Of a stretch of DNA of 64,000 bases, positions 32,055 to 44,180 are shown in pieces. Position 1 is the stretch's first letter, and each line of letters opens with the position of its first letter. A program made the position numbers and the translations under genes. The notes beneath the pieces are model-generated. The model worked only from the letters and a program-made list of their open reading frames with translations. It was not told the origin of the DNA and did no database searches. This stretch comes from Silene conica (Eukaryota; Streptophyta; Magnoliopsida; Caryophyllales; Caryophyllaceae), in assembly GCA_029255685.2 (NCBI GenBank), contig CM055313.2, forward strand, positions 69,356,641 to 69,420,640, in the 5' to 3' direction.

Positions 32055-33172
32055 CTTTCATCCATCTCGCTTTGTTCAGATTTTCTTTTATTCACAATCC
32101 AGCACCTATAAAATTAAAATAAAAAAATTGCAGTACCTATTCTACAAGAATAACAATTATTTGCAATTAATCTAATAAAACTATACAAACTTATAAATAA
32201 TTAGCATAATGAGTTATTTAATAATCTAAGCACACAAAATTAAGTCAAGTAATAGGTATAAATAGAGGTAAAATCGACACTAAAATTATGTAAATCAGCA
32301 AGTCACCAAATCCAAACTCACGTACCCACTTATATCTCACCACCGTCGACATATACAATGTAATAACCCTAAAAATGGAGAAATCGTGATGAATGTAGGA
32401 AGGAGGGTGAAGTGTGGTTGATGTAACTTGATTGTAAAATAGGAAGACGATCATGATTGTTGGGGAAGTACAACAATAATGCAACATAAGACAAATGAGA
32501 GTATGAGGTTTGACGACTAACTAGTTTGTAATTTGCAGTAAAATATGACATTTGTTTATGATGGGAAGGAGATGTCAGTGGTGGTGAAAGACCTTTTTTG
32601 TGTTAGGGTGGTGGTTAGGGTTTGAGGGTTTGACGAGTTGGAATGATACTGAGAAGTGTCGCTTGTGGGAATACATGTGGGACAACGTCGGCAAAAGGAC
32701 ACTTGTAGTGACAGCTCGACAGTGATGCTGGTGTTGGTGGATATGGAGTTGAGTTGTGAGGAAGGTAGTGGATGAGGTATAATATAATACTAGTGGATAT
32801 GCGTGTTAATGGGTTAATGAGGTGTAAATTAGTCGATGTGGTTGGGAAAAGCCAAAAAGGGGGTGATGGTTGATGGGTGATTAGTAAGGGTAAAATGGCT
32901 GATTTATGCATGCAATTTGGTATTGAATATGAAGAAATGAGAAATTTATGTATGAGTTTTGAAACAAAATAATCTTATACATAAAAGTTTACAAAATGTG
33001 TTATACAAGGTATAAATACCAATTACCCTATAATTTACATATTATGTTGACTTCAAGAATAAATTTAGACACAATTTGTGACGTGTTGTATGCATATTTG
33101 CGCGTATCACATTAGTGTCGATATCTTACACAATAGTTGGATATGAATCTTTCTCCTTCCTAAAAAGTGAGC
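32055..33172. other. AT-rich stretch, no feature recognised
   Basis: I see no credible gene or element boundary. Small open frames on the minus strand (for example around 32245-32911) lack any recognisable motif and are probably chance. Confidence 0.6.
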
Positions 33173-33211
33173 AACACAAGTTACTATTCATTATGAATAG
33201 TAACTTGTGTT
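33173..33211. repeat. Perfect 39-bp palindrome
   Basis: Nineteen bases on each side of a central T are exactly complementary (AACACAAGTTACTATTCAT is the left arm). A diverged direct copy of the same stretch and its left flank occurs at about 33945-33985, so the two may mark ends or duplications of one small element. Confidence 0.85.
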
Positions 33212-33960
33212 TTGTCTTGTATTGCATATATATTGGGCCGGATGATCAAATTTGTATTGGGTCGGATGATCAAACTTAATGCATTCACTTTTTGGCCCGT
33301 TTGATCAAATAATTTCGCAAGTTTTCGACATACGGCTTAGCATCCTCAAGAGGTTGAGAAACCCGTCTTCGGTTACGAAACCCATACTATATGATCAAAC
33401 TTATTTTTTGTCTTTTATTGTATTTGGACCTTTTGATAAAAAAAAATGCATTCATTTTTTTGGGTCGTATGATCAAACAATTTCAATATTAAAAGGCAGG
33501 TTTCTAACATACAACTTAGCATCCTCAAGAGGTTGAGAAAACTTGTAATCGGTTCCGAAACCAAAAGCTTGAGGTTCAATACATCATGTGATACATATGA
33601 ATACACATCTATCAATCTCACTACAATATAATGAATTTGGGTCATTTGATGCATTCACACTCACTACATATATTATTAATCGACGTCCTATTTCTAATGC
33701 TTATTTTCAGACAATACTCGTTTAATAGTAATTTAAACCTTATTATATTCTATGTACGACAAAAAAATATTCTACGCTCAATTTAAGACAATACTCGTTT
33801 AGTAATCATTTAAACTTTATTATATTATACGTACGAGTACGACAAAAACAAAATATATTCTACGCTCAATTTACGACAATACTCGTTTAATAGTCATTTA
33901 ATCCTTATTCTATTATACGACAAAAACTATTCCCCTTACTAAAATATGGGTAATACAAAT
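33212..33960. repeat. Diverged direct repeats
   Basis: Two related segments share CTTAGCATCCTCAAGAGGTT (about 33337 and 33517). Three units containing ACAATACTCGTTTA begin at 33711, 33788 and 33876, with a CGACAAAAA tail between. No gene is seen. Confidence 0.75.
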
Positions 33961-33999
33961 TACTACTCATAATGAATAATAACTTTTCTACCCTAGTTT

Positions 34000-34112
34000 C
34001 ACCGGTCGTATTTCATGGACTGTGTTTATTTGGAGTTTTCTTACTTTTATTCCACTCATATTTCATGGGTCGTGTTTATTTAGGCTTTTCTTACTTTTAT
34101 TTGGACTGCCTT
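34000..34112 (+). repeat. Two-copy direct repeat, about 55-62 bp
   Basis: Two copies share the pattern ATTTCATGG, GTGTTTATTT and TTTTCTTACTTTTATT. Noncoding, AT-rich. Confidence 0.65.
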
Positions 34113-35320
34113 TGGTGTCATGAATTAACACTCTAACGTACTGCTCTTTGTCTTCCGCAACTACGTAGTCACATTTGTCTTGTTCCCTCATATATCATAT
34201 TAACAATACTCCTCTATCTTTTCCACAACTACATCTCCCCTCAATTATTCACACAATTTTTTTTACTTTTTATTGATGGGAGACACTGATCGACATATTA
34301 ATTATGTTTGTATTGTTCTCGTGTTCATTTGTTACTGTTTAGGTGGTTACAAAGTTGTGTACATGATTGAAGGAGGGAATCACACTTAAGTATTCATCTA
34401 ATTTCTTGTAATTTACATTTGAATTTGCCTTTAAATTTCATCACTCTTTTCCCCTTGAAAACCCACAAGTTCATCTTCATTTTCCTAAGGAATTTGTATA
34501 TTACTTGTCAGTCGAGACTAAAGTACAAGGTGTCATTATATGGATTTTAGGGCTATTTGCTAGGTAAAGGCATCTGGGTATCGCTCCTTTTGATACGATG
34601 TTTCTATTTTTCATTTAGCTTTGTTCTATTTTCGGTTAATCGTCTTATTTTCATGAAAAAGTTTGATTCATTTTGGTGTTTTAATAATAATAATTATTAT
34701 AATATTGTAGAAATTGAGATCTACTTTTCATTTGGGTTTTTTCTATTTTGGACTTTCATCATGTTATTTTCAAAACTCTGTTTTATCTAATCCTTTATCA
34801 TTTTATTATTTATTTGGTTTCCAGGGGATGGATTGATTAGGCTTTGACAGAAGGAGCTGATATATTGAAGCGGATCCCATCATAAGGGTTTGCAGAATGC
34901 GCACGATGGTTCATCTCAGAGGTATACGCATACCGGACATATTTGGAAGTTATAAACAATAACCAGAGACCTAAATTTGAAATAGCTTGTTATTGGTGAT
35001 CAGGACCGAGGAGATTAAGGTAATCTGATAGATGTTCAATTCCTTTAGCTCCGAAATATCTTGTAAATTACTCTTATGATGATGAAAACTACACTTTGTG
35101 TTAGAATTGAGCAATGAAATTGATAATGATCTTCTTAGCGAGGAATCGAACAACATTATAATATAAATTATCCAATTTCATATTCCAACTTAGTCACCAA
35201 TAAAATTAGAATTATTTGTACCAAAATTAAATGAAGACAAGAAAATTAAATACTATTACCCCGAAAATTCCTAAACTTCTATTGAGAGAAAAAAAGAAAA
35301 GTGAAAACAATTACTATATA
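34113..35320. other. AT-rich stretch, no feature recognised
   Basis: No coding sequence, element end or repeat could be supported here. Short frames around 34557-34790 are Phe-rich and look like chance translations of T-rich DNA. Confidence 0.6.
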
Positions 35321-36902
35321 TCTCTTATAAATAGAGGGATTTACAAAGAGAGCACGAAACTTACATTTATTTCATTCATAGAGGGAAATTCAAAGTGACA
35401 ATCATCCATCAAACCCAAAATCATAAGATAATATGATAATTCTAAAGCCATCATCCATTGAAAAAAAACGAAAAAATCATAATGATTTGATAGAAATCAT
35501 CAAATAATTACTCCCAAAAAATCCTAATCCAGAGCTTCACATAGTGCAAGTTTACATAGAAATGGGGATAGTGATGTAGGCTAGGATAAAACGTATAATA
35601 CACGGTTTTCGGGATTTAGGGTCCCGGAACAAAAATGTCCATAAATTAGACAGACGATTCCCGGGCTGGCCTTGGAAGGTTTGAGGAGCAATGGATGACA
35701 TATAACGTTGTGGGTGTGCGATAAACTTGTCTAGGGGAAAATGGTTGGGTCGAATGAGGAGTTGCAAGGGAAAGGAAAGGACAAAGAAAATCCAGTTGAT
35801 TTCCGCATGATTCTAATTAAGGAGGAAATGAATGAAATGGGAAAGAGAAAAGAGGAAAAGAAGAGAACTAGAAGCAGGGGGAAGAGGCTCAAATGAATTA
35901 GCGAAGGAGACATGAATAAAAATGAGAGACAATGAAGGGAGAAATCGATATGGTTTGCTAGGTTTTGTTCAATATGACGGGGAGACGGGGCATGAGAGAT
36001 CACGTATGCTTTATTATTTTAGACATAAGGCTATTGGTGGGATAAAGGATATGAAATCGTGTGTGCTTAGTTTGGTTCAGATTGAGGGTGGCAAATGGTG
36101 TTGCATCGAAGGGAGAAGGATGGGGGTGAGGATGAGGCAAAAGAAAATGGGAAAGAGGAGGAGATTGTATAGGAAATGCAAGGAGATACGGAGATGGCGG
36201 GAGCGAGAACAATGGACTAATTAAGAGAAAAAGTAATTGAAGTACGATGATAGTTCAGAAACCCATTAATTTCAACATAATTCAAAAGTAAGTTATTCAT
36301 AACTTTCTGGAAAGTTTTGTAAGCTTTAAGTATTTTTTTTTAAATAAATAAAAAGGTTTATTGCACAATTTTATTGCTTTCTGACCTATTGAAATTTTGG
36401 AGGGTGACGGGAATGAGAAGGAGAAAGACGAGGGTGGTTTCGACTCGGTAAAAGTCTAGATTATATATGCATAATTACTCTTTTCTTCGACATAAAATTT
36501 CGCGAAGGAAGCTAAGTTGAAAAAGAAGGGAAATGAAAGATAAGGAGAAAGAGAGGCTAGAAGGAAAGGAAAATGGAAGTAGAGGCAGGAAGGGACGTAT
36601 AAGACGGGGTAAAAGGAGAATCCAACTCCAAGGAGAAGGCGCTAAGGAAAGGGAAAAGCTAGAAAGAGAACTCATTTGACCTTCAAACATAGAAAATTGT
36701 GCAATGTGGTTACAGAACGAAAACTTCTATGGAACAATAATGAATACGGACGTCGCTATATGTCACCAAAGCAACGAAGATAATAACCAACCTTAACGGT
36801 ACAACAAATAACAATACAACATACATAAAACGATACAAATTATAATAGATGAGTCATACTATCTTGGGGTATGGCGCGCGAAGCGCGCCATACAACAACT
36901 AG
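35321..36902 (+). mobile_element. Probable Helitron with purine-rich interior
   Basis: The 3' end is strong: a GC-rich 10-bp-stem hairpin (TATGGCGCGC-GAA-GCGCGCCATA), then CAACAACTAG, followed by T. The 5' end is proposed at TCTCTTATAAATAGAGGGA after an A, and is less certain. 35755-36230 and 36410-36680 are strongly GA-rich on the plus strand, with no protein I can name. Captured gene DNA is possible. Confidence 0.62.
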
Positions 36903-36974
36903 TACACTCTAAAATAGAGAAGGATACGTGTTTCCTATATCAACCGGGAAAATCGCGAACTTCCAAAGTATATA

Positions 36975-37232
36975 CTCCCTCCATTCAAATCCACATTACA
37001 CATTTCTATTTTACACACTATTCACAAACAACCATTCAAATTCGATTTTCTCTCGATACGTAAATAAAATTATATTCATGTGGGATCTAGTTTTATTCGT
37101 CTTTACGAGTATATTATTAATATATAATTTTTATAATTTTTGAAAATACGTAGCTAACAATATTTACCGTACAAAAGACGCGTTGGCAAACGTGAAAAAA
37201 GAAATGTGTAATGTGGATATGAATGGAGGGAG
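36975..37232. mobile_element. Stowaway MITE, 258 bp
   Basis: The ends are CTCCCTCCATTC and its inverse GAATGGAGGGAG, flanked by TA on both sides, typical of Tc1/mariner-derived Stowaway elements. It shares interior words such as TTCATGTGGGATCT and CGTCTTTACGA with the element at 41471. Confidence 0.9.
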
Positions 37233-37784
37233 TATTTTTTAAAACCAAAAAAACATGCGGATGAATCTGTAATAGGACTATAGGAGGATGGGACCGGTAA
37301 GAGAAGAAGAGATGACATAATGCATGCCCTAAGATGAATGATAAGTCAATTTGTAGCATACTCCGTATTTGAAAGGAGAATCCAACAAGAGGGATGTTCC
37401 CTTACACCAACACTAATGTCACTCTCATATCTGCATCTTCCTCAGAATGTTTTTCATCATCTAATAATTAACTCACTAATATTCTCTATTTACCATATCC
37501 AACAAAATACACTACATTTTCTGCATTTCATTAGCTATGTTTACCTATTTTAAATCAGACATTTTGAACTTGTAAAAAAAGATAAAACTAGTGGTTGTCA
37601 GTAGTATATACTTTTGTTATGCAAGTAAACAAAAGGGGGCGTGTCTTTCTACACTCTTTGCCTCTTATGTGCTAATGACAACAGTGACGTTGTGTTTTCA
37701 CTTTGCTTGGGTCACCTATTCACTTCTTGATATGCGGGTTCGCATATTATACCGTATGTTCCAAATTTTTTAGGGTCAAATTCA

Positions 37785-38362
37785 TACATTCAACTCCACA
37801 TTACACTTATTTTTCTTCTGTCCATTGTCCATTCAACTCCACATTATATCTTTTTTTATTTGGCTGTACTTTTAATACTTTAATACTATTACAGTACCAA
37901 GACTCTGTTTTTTCTAACTTAATTTCAGCTCATTTCAATTTTGCTTATTAGTTGTATGCCGTTAAGTTTTATTTATGTTCAAACAATTATGTTCAGTTAA
38001 TCTTTTCACAAAATTAAGTATTAATTCAACTAAATTCACTTCACCTCATTTTTACTCAATTTAGTTCAATTAAGCTCTAATTCATTTAATTCAATTCATC
38101 TCGTTTCAGTCAAAAATGACAGAGCCTAAGACCAACTTCTTCAACACAAACTACGCAAAATACTACGGAGTACTTCACATTCTACCCATTTGTTGTACTT
38201 TAAATAATATAATACTCCATCCTATTGAGCCTATAATTCTTCTTTCTCTAATATATGTGAGGAGTATTATAATGAAAAGGGAACATTATACTGAATAAGA
38301 GGAAGTATATTTTTTCTAATATTTGTACATAAAACATATATGCAATGTGGAGTTGAACGACG
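37785..38362. mobile_element. Possible MITE with CATTCAACTCCACATTA ends
   Basis: ATTCAACTCCACATTA at the left and its near inverse (AATGTGGAGTTGAA) at the right are about 575 bp apart. The inner sequence holds a decayed stretch resembling the hAT-like end at 28170-28190. Boundaries are uncertain. 37233-37784 and 38363-38786 show nothing I recognise. Confidence 0.4.
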
Positions 38363-38786
38363 GTAATATATGAGTTGCTATTTTATGTCAAATAAGTGTC
38401 CTACATAAATTTTTTATGATATCCCTTAATTTTGTCAATTTTCAATGGTAACTCCGCTTTCAATAATTTGTCCATGGTATCCTTAAGACCCTAAGGTTTT
38501 ATTTACGTGTTCATAGTACCCCTTAATGTAAAGGCGGTCAACGAAACGTTAAACTTTGATAATGCGGTAACATTTTTCCTTAATTTTGATCACTTTCAAT
38601 ATCACCATACTTACATTAAATATTTTAATAATATACTTTATATTCCTCGTGGTAAATATTCGTAAAGAAAATGAGATTGTGTCGTCTAGATATCCTCATT
38701 TTTATACCAACATAAGCACACAAAAGAAATTAATAACCACTTTCACAAAAGTAGTTATGTAAGCAAGAGACGGGTTTATACCTGTA

Positions 38787-40653
38787 CTAGTTTTACGCCC
38801 GTGCAAAAAATGCACGGGTTTACTTCTATTAAACTAAAAAAATAAAAATAAAAAGGTGAATATATTTAATAAAAAATATAATTTTAGTATTGTAAGTATA
38901 TTAATGTAGAAAATAAAAAGAATTTATACGTTTAAACGTAAGTAAACAACGCATTTGCTTGACATTATAAAATTATACGGATTCTTATGTACGACGACGC
39001 TATCGGTTTAAGTTTAAAACGGATCAAATATACATATGTAGGATGAATAAAACAAAAAAAAAAACATTATGTATGACGAAAATAAAATATTTGTCCTATA
39101 ACCCATGGGAAATAATACTGGCCCATTTAATTTTAAGACGGAAAATAGCCGGTAAAATATATATAGATTTTAAAATTATACTTACGGTTTAATTAAATTC
39201 TAAGTTCATAACCATCGTAATGAACCCAAATTATTATTAGTCCGACTCTCTAACTACCCAACATCTCCGACTGTATAATATAAACATGTCTATATTATGT
39301 ACATTTAAGAGTTAAGACGGAGTTACATATTTTTGTTGATTTCCAATTCTCAACAATTTTAATTTGTTGATTTTCAGTATGTGAATGCATTAATTTTCGC
39401 CAATTTATATATTCCAGTATTATATTTGATATTCACTTTTTGTTTCTATTTTATACTCATTGTCACTCAATTTAATCATTTTAGTTGTTGCATGTTAAAT
39501 TAATATTAACAATTTCTTTAATCTCGGAATATACTATATTTGTAAAGTCTAGGCGTCTCCATCATATTATTATTATATTTAATTTATATCTTTAATTTAT
39601 GTAAAATTAGTTAACTTATTATCAATGATCATCAAAGATTTGATTTTTACAGTTGAAATTGAAGTTAGAACTTCGGAAGATTTCATATTTCAATGTGTGA
39701 TTATAGATTATAACTTAGTTAATTAATGAAAGTAGTGAAAAGGTTAAATTTATGAAAGTTTGAGGGGAGATAATTAATTATGTAGAATGAACATGGTTGA
39801 CCCCACTTTAATTAAATTTTTTCTCTTCCTAATTTTGATCGACCAATAAGAACTCTCTAAAATCTATTCCTTTTATAGTAAAGGAATTTCCATATTTTTT
39901 GTTAAATTTACAGGACTATTTTTTGTGCTTTTATACAGGATTTTTGTTTTATTTTTATGATGATATTGGCGAAATATGATCTTTCTGATATATATCGGAC
40001 CGTTGTGTTGCATATCGTATTTTAATTTAAATTCAACAAAAAGACGAATTTGTGCAAGATTTTTGTTTTTTCTGTATATTTTCAGATTTTTAGTTGAATT
40101 TATATAAGATTCAACTAAAAGATTTAAATTTAACATAAAGACTATTTGTTCTACTAATATACATGATTTTTGTTTTTTTTTTCCAATATGCAGGAGTTTT
40201 ATAAATCGGACCGTTGTATATCGTATTTTATCTTGTTTGATATTTTAATTTGTATTTGATTTGATTGGAAAATATATTGTAATTTAATTTGTATTTGATT
40301 TGATTGGAAAACATAAAGATTATTTTTGTTGTTGGTAATTTTTTATTTTTTGGATTTAATTTTTGGATCGTTAAATATCGTATTTTATTGCACTGTTGTA
40401 TATTGTTATTTAAATATTAAATTAACAATAATTTGATCATATCGTATTTTATTATGATAGTGACGAAATGTACTACTGCAATCGATTACGTAAATAAGAA
40501 TGATAAAAGATCAAAATACGGAATTACGGATCATAATTAATTCCGAATATAAGAAGGATGGAAATTAAATAAGAGTGAAAAATGGTGGGCCCATATATTC
40601 CTTAATTTAAGGAACCAATAAGAGAGCCTTATTTTCTATCCCTTTTATAGAGA
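38787..40653 (-). mobile_element. Probable Helitron, minus strand
   Basis: The left end is the inverse of a Helitron 3' terminus: A, then CTAG, TTTTACG, and the hairpin CCCGTGCA...TGCACGGG. The right end is the inverse of TCTCTATAAAAGGGATAG, followed by T, so the insertion is between A and T. A second, related 5' terminus lies inside at about 39841-39880 (both share an ACCAATAAGA lead-in and a CCTTTTATAG core). The interior is AT-rich with no helicase gene. Confidence 0.65.
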
Positions 40654-41470
40654 TAGATTTTTGAACTATTTTAGCTTGACAAGTTGATGATTGATTTTTA
40701 AATCTCAAAGTTACATAAGACTAAACACGTAAAGTTATGAGTGAAATAGGAAAGGTAACTAGAAAATGATCAAAATACAATTTCAAAAAATTAATTAAAT
40801 AGGTTAATTATGTTTGTTGCTTATGAGTCTTAAAATAAAGTGTATTGTTCTCCTTTTCTCCCTCAAAACGAGTCGTGATATGTTAATTTAACCCTAATTT
40901 TTTTTATAATAAATATATAATTTGAGGTTAAATAATGTAAAATTACAGAGTATTAATGTGTGAACAAAAGATGGTTGGATCGGGTTAGTTTGTATTTAAA
41001 AACGAGTAGTGATCAAGAATACAGCTTTGTTACTTTATTTTGTCCTTTAAATTTGTGTTGGGGTTGTAAGATAGCTTTAGTATATTTTTCAGGTCAAAAG
41101 TGAAGGCAGTCAAGCCAATGCTTTGCTTTTCTACCCCACTCGAAAATGAAGTTACTCTTCACCTTTGTCCCTCCTTTAGATTCCTTCCGTCCCCTCCTTC
41201 CCAACTTTGTCTTTCTCTTGGTTTACACTTTTTTCCAATGATTTTTTTATTTAAGACCAATTTATTTAAATGACTCATAATCAAAATCAATATAGGTGAA
41301 AATAGAAAAAAAAAGTTTAGATAGCTTAATTTAAAAGAGTCTTAAATTAAACAAGACACTTATCCTTTTTTGCGACTCCATATCTTCTGTCTAGTGTCTT
41401 ATTACTTTAATCTCCCAACGTCTCATCATTTTATAATCTCTAGATACTTAATTTTAGTGTTTAGTTCATA
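40654..41470. other. AT-rich intergenic stretch
   Basis: No gene, element end or repeat that I can support. Confidence 0.6.
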
Positions 41471-41737
41471 CTCCCTCTATTTTTATCCAAATGATACTTT
41501 TCTATTTTGTACATTATTCACAAGTTAATCTTTAATTTCAATTTTCTCTCAATACATAAGAGAAAATATATTCATGTGGGATCTTGTTTGATTCGTCTTT
41601 ACGAATATATTGAAAATATATAACTTTTATAACTTTTAGAATTTTTGCAAATACGTAGCTAAAGATACTAAGCAAGTAAAACATATATTGACAAACGTGA
41701 AAAAGCAAAGGTATCATTTGAATTTGAATGAAGGGAA
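41471..41737. mobile_element. Stowaway MITE, 267 bp
   Basis: It starts CTCCCTCTATTTTTATCC after TA, and ends in the diverged inverse GAATGAAGGGAA before TA. Interior words match the 36975 element (TTCATGTGGGATCTTG, CGTCTTTACGAATA, GCAAATACGTAGCTAA). Confidence 0.85.
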
Positions 41738-43286
41738 TATATGGTAGATGTATAGACAATAAGACACAACGTGAGATACGAAAATAAAACCCAAAAACAG
41801 CCCTTTTTTTTCTTTTATAAAGTTGTAATATAACCTCATCATTATGATATTATTAAGAAATCTACATTTTCTTAATTGGTTTTAATGATGGATAGTTGAA
41901 TGATTGTCTAAGGGGTATGTAGGGTCTCGATTAACAATAAATATAATTAAGCTTTTTTAATTTTCTCAACATTGTTTATATGGTCGAGAGGGATTATGCC
42001 TTGATGCTTCTATTCAATAATGATGAGATCAACTTATATAAGATGGTCTAATCATAAAATTAGGATTATTGTATTGTCACTACCAATCTAGCATCATGTT
42101 TAGTGCCACCACAATGTAGGTAAGAGGCTACTAAGAGCAAAAAGTAATTTTATAGATATTTTGAAATAAAACGGATTAAATATTACAGTTTTTTTAATAG
42201 AATGAGTTATTTAATGACAGAATATTATGGCTAAAGAAGTCACTTTTTACCTTTGAAATAATAGTAGCATTTTATCTAAAAATAGTGACATTTTATCGTA
42301 AAATGACTACATTTAATCTGTGCTATTTCTTGTTTAAAATAAGAACACACGATATACGAGTGCATTTCTCATGCTTTCTTCTTAAAATTTGAATAATACT
42401 CCCTATGTAGTATAGAGGTTAACTAGTCGCACATCACACTTTGTTTATAAGTTTTTTGGGGCAACACTTGGTTTTTTTTTAAGTAGATTAGTTTTTTTGA
42501 ACAGATTAAAACGATGTTAAATTATACTCCGTAATAAAGTCCTAAAATTGTCGTAAGTTTAAAAACTTCGTTGTGACTAAAATGAATTTGTCGTTCATAT
42601 TGTGAAATTATTATCTAAACTTGAATAAATCAATTAGGAAACAAAATAATCTTGATCTAATCACCCGAAAAAATAAACTCTAATTAGTTGGGAAAAATGT
42701 CTCATATTAACGACCAATCCCGAGTCAAATACTCTGATGATAAATATAGTCGCACTGAAATTTAGTAAAATTGGATGACACCGAAATCACTTGCTTACTA
42801 CAATAATAGTTACCATGAACAACACTTAAATCAACTAGTAAGAATTTGTGCTAACTTAACTGGAGATCTCGTGTTCAAATCCTAAAAATACAACGTTGTT
42901 AAACTCGTGTAAAAAAGAGGTAAAAGAGTTTGTTCTATTCACATAAATAAGGATCGAACTCCTAACCGCAGCATCAAGAGATGATGTGAACAACCACCCT
43001 CGTGTTAACGCTGGTGATATAAGGCTAAGATTGGTAATAGTTTAGTGATCCCACTATGTATTCCTTTAGGTGGGGCCGTGGGGCAACAAAGTGAAGGAAT
43101 TATGTTTATGCATTGCACCAAAAATAAAAGAGAGCCCTTCTGAAAGGCCAAAGCAAACACTAGCTAGGACCAAGCTGATTAGTAAATGAAACTCTCTCAT
43201 TTCACCTCCACCCAACACTTCTACATTAATACTCCCTACTTCTCTTTACAACACAACACACAACTCTCCCTCTAAAATCTACAAAA
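41738..43286. other. Intergenic and upstream region of the DUF617 gene
   Basis: AT-rich with no element that I can delimit. The last 90 bases before the ATG at 43287 are a CT-rich, CA-rich leader (about 43190-43280) typical of a plant 5' UTR. I could not identify a convincing TATA box. Confidence 0.55.
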
Positions 43287-44180
43287 ATGAAGACGCCAAC
43301 AACAACAACCACAACAACACCTACTAACATGTCTAAGGCCAATTTCCCTTGGTCATCCTCTAGGAGAATTCAAGATGAACCAAACCCACATAAAACAGAG
43401 GAAAACAGAGCAAAACAATCTAGTTTTAAGGACATTAATACTTCATCCACTGACACTAATAAACTTGAGGAGTCTAAGAGTATAGTCTCAAGAAGGAGAA
43501 GGAAACTACAACAAATCGCAGTCTCCAGGATTAAGTCAGTCTTAACTGCCTTACACATTAACAAACCCTCTTCCTCTTCCTCTTCCTCTTCCTCTTCCTC
43601 TTCTTCAGCTTTTCATCATTTGGGTTCATGTCCTAAGATTGTAGGTACCCTTTTCGGCTATCGAAAAGGGCATGTACATTTTGTGTTTCAAAGGGATCAT
43701 AACTCAACTCCAGTCTTCTTCATTCAGCTAGCTACCCCAATTACTAGTCTAGTCAATGAAATGGCATTTGGGTTGGTAAGAATTGCACTTGAATGTGATA
43801 AGCAACAATCGTCAGTCGATCATAATAACAACAACAATAACAATAATAACAATAGCAGTAGCAAGAAGCCCAGAAGGAAGAGGTTGTTGGAGGAGCAAAT
43901 TTGGAGGACATACTGTAACGGTAAAAAATGCGGGTTTGCTACAAAAAGAGAAATTGGCCCAAATGAAGCTAAAATATTGAAGGCAGTTGAGCCCATTTCA
44001 ATGGGGGCAGGTGTTCTTCCTGGATTTAACGGTTCCGGGGCGGGTACCGATGGCGAACTCATGTACATGAGGGCTCAATTTGAAAGGGTTGTTGGCTCTA
44101 GAGATTCCGAGGCTTTCTACATGGTTAACCCCGACTCTCATGGCGCTCCTGAACTAAGCATTTACTTACTAAGAGTTTGA
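43287..44180 (+). CDS. MIZU-KUSSEI 1-like protein (DUF617)
   Basis: A single-exon gene of 297 residues, the only clear host gene in the window. The N-terminal 90 residues are Thr/Ser/basic-rich and low in complexity. RIKSVLTALH near 81-90 is followed by a run of 13 Ser (95-107). The DUF617 domain covers about 115-297: IVGTLFGYRKGHVHFVFQ, FFIQLATPITSLVNEMAFG, LEEQIWRTYCNGKKCGFA, MGAGVLPGF, GELMYMRAQFERVVGSRDSEAFYMVNP and the C-terminal PELSIYLLRV. A run of 10 Asn (180-189) interrupts the domain. Arabidopsis MIZ1 of this family is needed for root hydrotropism and is a small soluble protein associated with ER membranes; whether this gene is MIZ1 itself or one of its paralogues cannot be decided here. 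The frame is intact and starts at the first ATG. AATAAA occurs at 44184 but is too close to the stop to be the main polyadenylation signal. Confidence 0.93.
   Translation: MKTPTTTTTTTPTNMSKANFPWSSSRRIQDEPNPHKTEENRAKQSSFKDINTSSTDTNKLEESKSIVSRRRRKLQQIAVSRIKSVLTALHINKPSSSSSSSSSSSSSAFHHLGSCPKIVGTLFGYRKGHVHFVFQRDHNSTPVFFIQLATPITSLVNEMAFGLVRIALECDKQQSSVDHNNNNNNNNNNSSSKKPRRKRLLEEQIWRTYCNGKKCGFATKREIGPNEAKILKAVEPISMGAGVLPGFNGSGAGTDGELMYMRAQFERVVGSRDSEAFYMVNPDSHGAPELSIYLLRV

Noticed and set aside
35922-36224. Arg/Lys-rich plus-strand frame
   Set aside because: It is translated from GA-rich DNA; composition explains it and no domain is visible.
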